DNA of 64,000 nt from assembly GCF_028331445.1 (NCBI RefSeq), contig NZ_JAQMHX010000016.1, forward strand, positions 1 to 64,000, written 5' to 3'. The notes below the pieces were generated by a model. That model was not told the origin of the DNA and ran no database searches. It worked only from the letters and a program-made list of their open reading frames with translations. Every line of letters starts with the position of its first letter. Position 1 is the first letter of the stretch. The stretch comes from Candidatus Phyllobacterium onerii. GTDB taxonomy: Bacteria; Pseudomonadota; Alphaproteobacteria; Rhizobiales; Rhizobiaceae. The translations under genes were made by a program, and so were the position numbers. Below are positions 43,767 to 52,113 of this stretch, one piece after another.

Positions 43767-45296
43767 ATGACGGTTCAGACTTCGTACAAGCTTTCGCCGG
43801 TTGCGAAATCTTTGAGAGAAATAGATTTGTTGAAGGAACCGATCCTGCTTCGCATGGGCATTGACCATGACGAGCTGCCCGAAGGCCTGTCGAAAGCCAT
43901 AAAAATCCTGGGCTTCGAAGGTGTCAAGGATGACGCCGCTATGTTGTCGGATTCGTCCGGCAGGAAATTCGAGATGCATGAGGCGCCCTTGTGCACTCTG
44001 GCTGTGCTCATCAATCCCGTTCATCGGGGCCGGGAAAAGCGACTACTGGACTGGTTGAAAAGCCGTGGTGTAGTCGACGAACCAACTGTTTTTGAATGGC
44101 ATGCCGGGCGGGAGATTGAGACGGCAGGTTTGATTATCCAGAAGCTCGCGAGCCTAGTGGTGTTCGAAGCGAGGAAAATCACGCAGTCAAATCGCGAATT
44201 GCTTGCCTTGCGCACTTTGAATGACAATCTTCAGAACAGGTTTGCTGCTGTCGAGAGTTTTGTCGACAGGCAGGGGTTGCAACCCTTCGATCTCGCCTTC
44301 TCAAACGAGCCGGTCAGCAGTTCCTCGCGTTCCAACGTTCTGGCCGATGCTTCATTCGAAGGGGTATCGCAAATCCTTCCAGTCGCCAGCGCAGGCGTGA
44401 GTGCCATTGCCATCCATTTCGAACGTCTGATGCATCGTGACGATACCACTCTGCATGCCCAACTGGTGACGTTGGAAGACATGTGTGTTGTAGAGAGCTG
44501 GGTGTTGCCGCTTTCAAAACTTGGGCAGGGCTGGAACTATCTGGGCCTCTCTCGAACGCTTGCCGGCTTGCGGCGGACGCTGAGCCTGCGCCTTCGTATC
44601 GAGGGCATGGACGATGAAATGCCGCTGTTGTCGCTTGGCGGACTTCAGCCGCTCGACATGTTTCAGGTCAGAGATGCTGCAAACGACGCGCCGCTGCTGA
44701 AGAACAGCCTTGCCATGCAGATCTGGTGCGGAATGCCAGGTGTTCTGCTTCCGAGTTGGGCGAACTATTTGCAGGCTCAATCCCAAGACGCAAGAGACGG
44801 CGGCTTTCGGGAAATGCCGATGGCAACCGGCATTCTCGAACTGGCGGACCTGTCCAATACGGACGAGATTTCATTCGACTTCGCAGCCATTCTCCCTCTG
44901 CCCGAGGAAAGGGCCATCGGCTGCCATCCGCCATCAGCCGGTATAACGATCGGCCATATACCGGCAGCTTGCCCGCCCAATATCCTGCGCATCTCGTCCA
45001 GTGCAGTCATCGATAATGAAGAATCGAAGGATGTCGATTTTGCGCTAGTAATTGCGAGCGACATTCGAACTGCCCGTCAGCTATTCGATGAGCAACGGTC
45101 ACCCGGCACCGGAGAAGGATTTTCAGGTTGGACCAGTGTTGCGCCGGGTGAAGGGCCACGGCTCAACGCCTTCATCACTGAACAGGTCGGCGTGTGGCAG
45201 AACATCTACATCGCGACCCGAATGAAGGACAATCCGGGAGACAACGCTTTCGCTTGGGCGAAATTCCGTAACATCAGTCTCATGGTCAATGGATAA
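43767..45296 (+). CDS. Exopolysaccharide-locus protein of unknown function, WgaA/ExpA1 position
   Basis: 509 residues. I do not recognise an enzyme. Residues 1-150 are mixed alpha/beta with a helical segment (about 115-155) and two beta-rich jelly-roll-like parts follow (ASFEGVSQILPVASAGVSAIAIHFERL near 200 and PGEGPRLNAFITEQVGVWQNIYIATRMKDN near 465). No signal peptide or membrane segment is seen. It may belong to the DUF6212 group. The ATG at 43767 has AAGGA eight bases upstream and is preferred to the ATG at 43758. First gene of the third regulon unit. Confidence 0.6.
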   Translation: MTVQTSYKLSPVAKSLREIDLLKEPILLRMGIDHDELPEGLSKAIKILGFEGVKDDAAMLSDSSGRKFEMHEAPLCTLAVLINPVHRGREKRLLDWLKSRGVVDEPTVFEWHAGREIETAGLIIQKLASLVVFEARKITQSNRELLALRTLNDNLQNRFAAVESFVDRQGLQPFDLAFSNEPVSSSSRSNVLADASFEGVSQILPVASAGVSAIAIHFERLMHRDDTTLHAQLVTLEDMCVVESWVLPLSKLGQGWNYLGLSRTLAGLRRTLSLRLRIEGMDDEMPLLSLGGLQPLDMFQVRDAANDAPLLKNSLAMQIWCGMPGVLLPSWANYLQAQSQDARDGGFREMPMATGILELADLSNTDEISFDFAAILPLPEERAIGCHPPSAGITIGHIPAACPPNILRISSSAVIDNEESKDVDFALVIASDIRTARQLFDEQRSPGTGEGFSGWTSVAPGEGPRLNAFITEQVGVWQNIYIATRMKDNPGDNAFAWAKFRNISLMVNG

Positions 45297-48168
45297 TTTC
45301 ATGCTGGACCAGATCAAACGTCTCCGAGAGCAAATCAGCACGCGATTGCCGTCCGATATCGGCCCGGATGGTCCACCGCCCACTAGGGTCGCCGTGCTCA
45401 TTCCGGCCTACAAGCACTCTGTGCTTCTCGCCGAAGCTGTCGAATCCGTTTTGGCGCAGGAAGCGCCTTTCGACATCGCAGCAGTGATCATCGATGACGG
45501 CTGTCCCTATCCGGAAACCGGCGAAATCGGACGGACTTATGCGCTGGCTCATCCAAACGTCTTTTACCTCCGCAAGGCCAATGGAGGGCTGAGTTCAGCC
45601 CGCAACTACGGTATCGAGTTTGCTCTCCGCAATTTCCCGGATCTCGAAGCCGTCTATTTTCTCGATGCCGACAACCGCATTACGCCCACGGCGATCCGTG
45701 ACATTCTCAATTTCATGAAGTCGGACGACAAAGTCGACTGGATTTATCCGAATATCGACAAGTTCGGCATCGAGTGGAATGGAAACTACACAACGCAGTA
45801 TTCGCGCCTGCTGCACCTGACCTTCGATAATATATGCGAAGCCGGCAGTTTGGTTTCGCGGCGTATGCTCGATGCCGGCGTGCGTTTCGATGAGAGCATG
45901 AAGGCTGGTTTTGAGGACTGGGACTTCTGGCTGCAGGCGATCGGACGTGGCTTCCTTGGTGCGAACTATCCTTTCTTCGGCTTCGAATACCGACAGCGCG
46001 CCGAGAGCATGTTGCGCGATTCAAATCGCACGCGAGAAGGCATTTTGACCTACATCCGGCAGAAGCATAAGAAACTCTTTGCCGCCGAAACCCTGCTTGC
46101 CTGGGAACACGAGGAAACGCCGCGCTATGCTGCGATCGGTATGGGTACGTATGCGGTGGATTTGTTCACCGATCCGACAGTCGAGCATGCCAAATGCAGT
46201 CTGGAAGATTTTGTCACGCGTTTCTGGGCTGCGAAGGCTGAACCGGAAACCTTTGGTGTTCCGCCGTTTCTATTATGGATGACTGCGGCACACAGAGAGG
46301 CTCTGAACCGACTGGGCTTGATCCACAATTTGCTATGGCTAGGCGAGCGGATTGCTCAAAAACACCATTTCGTCGCCATTCGCTTCGAGCGGAACAACGC
46401 TAAGGTCGGCATTGACATACGCAAGATCAGCGATGCGGAACCCCTTGCTGACAAGCCTTTTGGCTGGATGTGTACATTCGATATCTTCTCAACCTGCGCA
46501 GATGATGCATCCGACGACTGGGCGCGCTCACTGCACAAACCGGTTCCAAGTCCCAATGTGATCGAAATCGTGATCAGCGGGCCATTCACGTCGAGAGAAA
46601 TGCAAAGTACTGCCCTGTCTCCAACCAACGCCCTTCTCGCTACATTGGGGGCGCTGCGCGATTCAGGCTATCGATTGCAGTCTAAAAACCGCTGGCTCTG
46701 GCGTTCCGTCTATTTCCCCAATCGCAGCCGCTATTTCGAATTGCTGCGGCATGCTGTGGGCGCAAGACCGGTGATGCCAAGACTCGCTCATGCGTCCAAT
46801 CCGCTGCGTGTCGGATTCCTTTTGCCCATTGGCAGTTTCGGCGGTGTCGAAAAAGTCGCCTATGCTGTGGCACAGGCGTTGAAGAATGCAGGCTGTGAAG
46901 TCCACCTCTTCCTGCTTGGCAAGCCGGTTTATAATCGCATTCCCGAAAACGATGGCGTGTTCAAGACAGTTAACTTCCTCGCAGATGATTACCCGCTCTG
47001 GGGCGGTCCCAATCAGTTTGCCGGGCATGATTTGTTGATGGGCCATGATGAGGCCGCGAAAGCCGAGCTGATCATGGGCTTTCTTGCCGGGCTGGATGTG
47101 GTGATCAACAATCAGGCGGCCCCGGTCAATTCCATGCTCGGTGAACTTCGCCGCCGCGGCATGAAGGTGCTGAACTATGTTCACGTGCTCGATAAATCGA
47201 AAATGGGACGCGATGCAGGCCATCCGTACCTCACTCTCGCCTTCGAGCATGTCTACGACACCATCCTGACCTGTTCCAGGGACATGGCTGAGTGGTTGCA
47301 TGGCATGGGCGTCCCGGATGCCAAACTCGTGCACATTCAAAATGCCGCAAGTTATGCGCTTTCCTCCAAGGAACAGGAAGTTATCCTCGCAGCGCGCCGC
47401 AACAGGCCGCAGCGGGACAGACTCAATGTTCTTTTCCTAGGACGGCTCGATGCTCAAAAAGGTATCGAGCGATTGTTCGCTTCCGTTCGCGACCTGCGCC
47501 AGCGCTCTGCCCCGATCGATTGGAAAATCATTGGCAGCGATGTCATGGACGCTGGTGCCGGAGGTTCGTGGAAAGAACGTTTCGTTGGAATAGGTGTTCA
47601 CGTTGAACCGCCAGTCTTTTCGAGCCGGCATCTGAACAAAGCCTTCGCCTGGGCCGACGTGGTCGTGTTGCCGTCGCGCTGGGAAGGTGCACCCTTGACC
47701 ATTATCGAGGCTCAACGGCTGGGTTGCGTGCCGATCGCAACGTCAGTCGGCGCGGTCGGCGAACTCATCGACCACGGTGTCGATGGTCTGTTGATCGAGT
47801 CGACGGACGACAACGTTATCAGCCGGGAATTGACCGAAATCATCATGGCATTGTCAGAAGATCCCGCTGCATTACGCCGCCTCTCTGAAGCAGCTGCAGA
47901 GCGCGGCGGTTCCCTCATGTGGGAACACAGTGTCGAACCGTTGGTGAACCAGTTGAAGTCATGGTTCCCTGACCGGCTTCCCACCCTCCCGGTGGAGACG
48001 ACCCTGAAGCTTGTAGAACAGACAGCGCCAACTACGCCCGAGCGGATACCATCTTTCGAACGATTTCCGCGCGAGGCAGCGCCAAAGCAGCGTGACGAAA
48101 TTTCCGAAATCAGGCCGCTGCAGATCGCTGCTGCCGGATCAGCCCACACGCATAATTTGAGGAACTAA
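45289..48168 (+). CDS. Bifunctional GT2-GT4 glycosyltransferase, WgaB/ExpA23-like
   Basis: 959 residues with two enzymes in one chain. The N-terminal GT2 domain (about 35-260) has VAVLIPAYKHSVLLAEAVESV, NGGLSSARNYGIEFA, the metal-binding YFLDADNRI near 125 and GFEDWDFWLQA near 205. The C-terminal GT4 domain (about 510-910) has VGFLLPIGSFGGVEKVAYAVA, LFLGRLDAQKGIERL near 715 and LPSRWEGAPLTIIEAQRLGCVPIAT near 800. It could add two sugars in succession and so set the disaccharide repeat. An ATG at 45301 is an alternative start. It overlaps the gene before it. Confidence 0.85.
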   Translation: MDNFMLDQIKRLREQISTRLPSDIGPDGPPPTRVAVLIPAYKHSVLLAEAVESVLAQEAPFDIAAVIIDDGCPYPETGEIGRTYALAHPNVFYLRKANGGLSSARNYGIEFALRNFPDLEAVYFLDADNRITPTAIRDILNFMKSDDKVDWIYPNIDKFGIEWNGNYTTQYSRLLHLTFDNICEAGSLVSRRMLDAGVRFDESMKAGFEDWDFWLQAIGRGFLGANYPFFGFEYRQRAESMLRDSNRTREGILTYIRQKHKKLFAAETLLAWEHEETPRYAAIGMGTYAVDLFTDPTVEHAKCSLEDFVTRFWAAKAEPETFGVPPFLLWMTAAHREALNRLGLIHNLLWLGERIAQKHHFVAIRFERNNAKVGIDIRKISDAEPLADKPFGWMCTFDIFSTCADDASDDWARSLHKPVPSPNVIEIVISGPFTSREMQSTALSPTNALLATLGALRDSGYRLQSKNRWLWRSVYFPNRSRYFELLRHAVGARPVMPRLAHASNPLRVGFLLPIGSFGGVEKVAYAVAQALKNAGCEVHLFLLGKPVYNRIPENDGVFKTVNFLADDYPLWGGPNQFAGHDLLMGHDEAAKAELIMGFLAGLDVVINNQAAPVNSMLGELRRRGMKVLNYVHVLDKSKMGRDAGHPYLTLAFEHVYDTILTCSRDMAEWLHGMGVPDAKLVHIQNAASYALSSKEQEVILAARRNRPQRDRLNVLFLGRLDAQKGIERLFASVRDLRQRSAPIDWKIIGSDVMDAGAGGSWKERFVGIGVHVEPPVFSSRHLNKAFAWADVVVLPSRWEGAPLTIIEAQRLGCVPIATSVGAVGELIDHGVDGLLIESTDDNVISRELTEIIMALSEDPAALRRLSEAAAERGGSLMWEHSVEPLVNQLKSWFPDRLPTLPVETTLKLVEQTAPTTPERIPSFERFPREAAPKQRDEISEIRPLQIAAAGSAHTHNLRN

Positions 48169-48170
48169 CG

Positions 48171-49511
48171 ATGAAGAAACTTTTTGTTCTGAATGGTGGC
48201 GCCGCGGTCAAGCCTGGCAACAAATCCGCCTATTTGAAGTTTGAGGACCCGCTCGCGGCCTTCAACAAGGGTGGCATCAACACAGGCGACGTTCTCGTTT
48301 ATGATGCCACACTCAAGGCCCTCGCCTATGACGATATCAAGAACGTGCAATTCTCGCACGCTGGCAACGAAAAGCTCTGGCCGCAAGACGGAACTTATGA
48401 CGCTACCGTCGTTCGCGGTTCGAACTATCTGACGGAAACCGTCGATCTCGCCCATGTCGTGCCATTGCTCAAGAAGCTGAAAGGCCCGGTCGTCGCCATC
48501 GGCGTCGGCGCACAAGCCGGCAAGTACAAGAAGCTCAACGTGCCGAAAGGTACCGTCGAGGCGTGGAAGGTCATCGCCGACAAATGCGAGACGATTGGCG
48601 TTCGTGGCTTCTACAGCGCGGAGATATTCAACGATCTCGGCATCAAGAATGTGCGGGTGATCGGCTGCCCGAGCTTTTACCGTTCCTTGCGCCCCTCGAT
48701 CACGATCAAATCCATCGATCCGGCAACTGCCCGGGTCGGCTTGACACTGAACAAATATCTTTCTGCTGACTACGCCAGCAACGCGACCAAGACCAACCGG
48801 ATGCAGCGCGCGTTGATCGATGCAGTCGCCAAGCGTCCTTCGAGCAAACTCTACTCGCAGGGCGAACGCGAAGAGACACTGGCCATTTTCTCCTCCGGCA
48901 AGGAGAAGCAAGACAACATCAAGGCCATCCTCACCAAGTTCAATCTGCTTGGGCACGCTGAAGCGGAAGAGATGCTCAACAATCGTATGAGCGCCTTTTT
49001 CGATATCGAAGAATGGGCGGCCGACGCAGCTGCAAACGTGGATGTGATGGTTGGTTTCCGGCTGCACGGCAATGTTATAGCCCTGCATCAGGGAATTCCG
49101 GCGGTATTCTTCACCTATGATTCGCGTATTCGGGAATTGTCCTCGCTGTTTGCAATTCCATCGATCGAGATCGAGGACTATCTGCCGATCAATCTCGAGA
49201 AAATGCTTGAGAAGGCGGACTTCTCCAAAGTCCAGCATATTTATCGCTTGAACTATGCCGAGTACCATCGCTTCCTGACCGAGAACAAGCTGAACCACGT
49301 GCTGCCAAAGCCTGTGGCTGCACCTGCGGACAAGCCGCTCTCAGTACCCAATCTGGTGCAGGTTCCGCACAATATCCACGAAGCCGTGGCATGGTTCCGC
49401 AGCGAGATCGACTTCATGACCGGAGAGGTGGAAACCTTGCGCAACCGCGCCTGGAATCTCGAAACCAGCCTGCGCAGCCTCAAGGAAGCTCCAGCCAAGG
49501 CCGCGGTATGA
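48171..49511 (+). CDS. Polysaccharide pyruvyl transferase family protein (second copy)
   Basis: 446 residues, paralogous to the protein at 41179: DATVVRGSNYLTETVDL near 75, GPVVAIGVGAQAGKY near 105, IGVRGFYSAEIFNDLGIKNVRVIGCPSFYR near 142 and VMVGFRLHGNVIALHQGIPAVFFTYDSRIRE near 292. A C-terminal extension after residue 380 (VAWFRSEIDFMTGEVETLRNRAWNLETSLRSL) is a predicted coiled coil absent from the first copy. GAGGA precedes the ATG by eight bases. Confidence 0.83.
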   Translation: MKKLFVLNGGAAVKPGNKSAYLKFEDPLAAFNKGGINTGDVLVYDATLKALAYDDIKNVQFSHAGNEKLWPQDGTYDATVVRGSNYLTETVDLAHVVPLLKKLKGPVVAIGVGAQAGKYKKLNVPKGTVEAWKVIADKCETIGVRGFYSAEIFNDLGIKNVRVIGCPSFYRSLRPSITIKSIDPATARVGLTLNKYLSADYASNATKTNRMQRALIDAVAKRPSSKLYSQGEREETLAIFSSGKEKQDNIKAILTKFNLLGHAEAEEMLNNRMSAFFDIEEWAADAAANVDVMVGFRLHGNVIALHQGIPAVFFTYDSRIRELSSLFAIPSIEIEDYLPINLEKMLEKADFSKVQHIYRLNYAEYHRFLTENKLNHVLPKPVAAPADKPLSVPNLVQVPHNIHEAVAWFRSEIDFMTGEVETLRNRAWNLETSLRSLKEAPAKAAV

Positions 49512-50347
49512 GGCACGGCCGCGCGCAATTCAGCCGACGTTCCTTCCTGAGTCTTGCGGGCTTGGGGATTGCTTCGGCTGGATTGCTGGCGCGGCCTGCA
49601 CTTGCTCACGCGCTTTGCTCGGATATTCCCGTTCCGCTCCAACGCACGCGAGGCAAATGGCAACTCTCGTTCAATGACGATTTCACCGACAATGCCGGCT
49701 TCGATCAACGCTGGATCAAGGTTAATGACAGCGGTGGAGAGACAAGGAGCGTTCGGATACCCGGGAATGTTGCAATTTCGGGCGCCGGGCTTTCATTGAA
49801 ACTTGGCCGCAACACAGGCAAGTTAAGTGACAAGCGACCGTTCAGCGGCGGATACGTGCGAACGCGCGATGTTCGCCAATGCTACGGTTATTTCGAGTGC
49901 GAAATGAAGATCGCCAATGAGCCCGGCGTCAACAACGCGTTCTGGCTGACCTCGGTGCGCGAGAGTGAAGGCGATACCCGCTTTGAGCTCGACGTGGCAG
50001 AAGCCAAGTATCCCAATCTGGTTCAAGTGACAGCGCGTCGCTGGCTACCTGACAGGCAGGTTTTATCCAAGACTTACCGCCCGCGCTTGAAACTGGCCGA
50101 TGCCTTCCATCGCTACGGCATGTTGTGGAGCAAGGACCGGTTTCAGTTCTTCTTTGATGACCGGAAAATCTACGAGGTCGGAAACACCTTCGCGCACACG
50201 CCTGCGCAGCTTCTCTTCAGCAACGCGGTCGCGTCCTTCGCTGGTAAAGACGACGGCGATGTGGATGGCGCGGCGACCTTGGTGAAAAGCATTCGCGTAT
50301 TCCAAAACAGCGAGTGGCAGGACGTGCCACTCTGGAGGTGCTCATGA
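49508..50347 (+). CDS. Secreted family 16 glycoside hydrolase
   Basis: 279 residues. The N terminus RRSFLSLAGLGIASAGLLARPALA is a twin-arginine-type signal peptide. A GH16 (concanavalin-fold) domain follows, with the catalytic E-x-D-x-x-E motif as ELDVAE near residue 161 and flanking GYFECEMKIANEPGVNNAFWLTS. Related enzymes such as ExoK cut their own exopolysaccharide to control chain length. It overlaps the gene before (ATGA) and the gene after (ATGA), so it belongs to the biosynthetic unit. Confidence 0.86.
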   Translation: MRHGRAQFSRRSFLSLAGLGIASAGLLARPALAHALCSDIPVPLQRTRGKWQLSFNDDFTDNAGFDQRWIKVNDSGGETRSVRIPGNVAISGAGLSLKLGRNTGKLSDKRPFSGGYVRTRDVRQCYGYFECEMKIANEPGVNNAFWLTSVRESEGDTRFELDVAEAKYPNLVQVTARRWLPDRQVLSKTYRPRLKLADAFHRYGMLWSKDRFQFFFDDRKIYEVGNTFAHTPAQLLFSNAVASFAGKDDGDVDGAATLVKSIRVFQNSEWQDVPLWRCS

Positions 50348-52113
50348 GTGATGATTTCGTTTCCACGTCACGCGCTGACAAAAGCAAGAAATATCTCCTG
50401 GGCAAAGATGGCTGGATTTTTCTCGACCATGATTCAAATCGCGTTATCGACCAGATCACTGGCCGTCATCTGCTGGATCAGCCGGGCATCGACGCCTGGA
50501 AAAAATTGATCCTCGAACGCGATCAATATGTAGCTTCGGTCGGTGCTCAACATCTGATGTTCGTGGCTCCGAACAAGGAGCTCGTCTATTCAGAACAACT
50601 TCCCGACTGGGTGGAAATTGCCGAACAACGCCCCATCCACCAGATCATGGCTGCCCTTGGCCCGCAACGCGCACGGAAAATCATTTATCCTCTTGAGGCT
50701 ATCCGCGCGGCAAAAATGCAAGGGTTAACCTATCCGAAAAGCGATACGCATTGGAGCGGATTTGGGGCCTATATAGGCTATCAGGCCTTTTGCGCAGGCC
50801 TTTCGAATAGTGGCATCGAACCGCTGCGGGTCGAAGGCTCACGCGTGGCTTTTGAAGAGGTCCCCTATATCGGTGATCTGGGTATCAAGTTCGAACCACC
50901 TGTCTCGGCGCCAACTTTGTCTGCCCGCATCGAAGGCGCCGCTGGTCGCCTCGCCTTCGACAACCGCATTCCGAACCGCGGAAGGATCAGGGTTTTTGTC
51001 AACAAGGACACGACGCTCCCATGCTGCGTGATGTTCGGCGATTCCTTTGGCGGTAACCTGTTGCCTTTCCTCAAGGAGAGTTTCAGCACGCTCGTCTATG
51101 TCTACGGCAAATCATTTGATCGCGAGTTGATCGAAGCCTATCAGCCGGATGTTGTCCTGTCGCAATTCGTCGAACGCTTCTTGATCGAGCCACCCGTCGA
51201 TACGCCGCGCTTCACCTACGCTTCGGTGGTTCGTACCAAGCTAAAGCTTCTGTCGAAGGAAGATTTGGCTTTTGCGACACAACAAGCGGCCAGCATCGAA
51301 CCTGCCATCTTACCGGTTCGCGCTGTCTACCAGGCCCTGTTGTCCGCACATAGCGGCAAAGCCGTCCCTCCCGTTCTTGTTGCGGAGCTGAAGAACCAAC
51401 ATCCGGATAATCCTGAGGCACAGCACATAGTCTCGGTCGAATTGTCCCGGCTTGGTGAGAAGCTCGATGAGGCGCGTATCTACGCGGAGCGCGCAGTCAA
51501 CTCTGAGCCATGGGATGCACGCTCGCGGCATCAACTGGCCCTGACCCTGATGCGGCTTGAACAACCTGAAGAGGCTGAAGCGCAATTGCGCAAAGCGATC
51601 GAACTCGATCGAAGCGTCGATTGGTGGAATTATCAGCTCGCGCAGGTCGTGTTCCGACAACAGAAATACGAGCCCTGCACTGACGCTTTGCGCGAATACA
51701 TTGCCCGCCGGCCGGATTCGTCCGATGCCTGGCAGTTGCTCGGGCGCTGCCATGAAGCTTTGAACAATATCGAAGATGCTGCCGAAGCGTTTGTGCGTGC
51801 ATCCGATGCGAAGCCCGAATGGACCTGGCCGCTGCTGAAACTTTCCAATCTTCGCGTTCGCAGCAAGACCAATCCGGAACAGGGTCTGATTGCCACAGAT
51901 CGCCTGCTCGAAACACTCTTCCATGCACGCGAGCGCGCGGAAGTCTACATGCTGAGATCGCAACTCTACGAGGTGAACGGGCAACGCGACAAGGCTATCG
52001 ACGCTGCAGTTCGAAGCACCGAACTTGCGCCGGATTGGCAATGGGCCGAGAAGACGCTGGCGCGGCTGCGTGCACAAGAAACGCGCCAGGCCAGTACAGC
52101 CAAATCTGCGTAA
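50344..52113 (+). CDS. AlgJ/AlgX-like SGNH acetyltransferase domain fused to TPRs
   Basis: 589 residues. The N-terminal half begins YLLGKDGWIFLDHDSNRV, the usual start of alginate acetylation proteins, and has the D-x-H pair in YPKSDTHWSGFGAY near 142 and the nucleophile serine in MFGDSFGGN near 232. The second half (about 340-580) is helical with TPR-like units (AEAQLRKAIELDRSVDWWNYQLAQVVFRQQ; DAWQLLGRCHEALNNIEDAAEAFVRAS). It probably O-acetylates the polymer. No signal peptide or membrane segment is visible, which is odd for this family. It ends exactly where convergent pcaF ends. Confidence 0.75.
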   Translation: MSDDFVSTSRADKSKKYLLGKDGWIFLDHDSNRVIDQITGRHLLDQPGIDAWKKLILERDQYVASVGAQHLMFVAPNKELVYSEQLPDWVEIAEQRPIHQIMAALGPQRARKIIYPLEAIRAAKMQGLTYPKSDTHWSGFGAYIGYQAFCAGLSNSGIEPLRVEGSRVAFEEVPYIGDLGIKFEPPVSAPTLSARIEGAAGRLAFDNRIPNRGRIRVFVNKDTTLPCCVMFGDSFGGNLLPFLKESFSTLVYVYGKSFDRELIEAYQPDVVLSQFVERFLIEPPVDTPRFTYASVVRTKLKLLSKEDLAFATQQAASIEPAILPVRAVYQALLSAHSGKAVPPVLVAELKNQHPDNPEAQHIVSVELSRLGEKLDEARIYAERAVNSEPWDARSRHQLALTLMRLEQPEEAEAQLRKAIELDRSVDWWNYQLAQVVFRQQKYEPCTDALREYIARRPDSSDAWQLLGRCHEALNNIEDAAEAFVRASDAKPEWTWPLLKLSNLRVRSKTNPEQGLIATDRLLETLFHARERAEVYMLRSQLYEVNGQRDKAIDAAVRSTELAPDWQWAEKTLARLRAQETRQASTAKSA

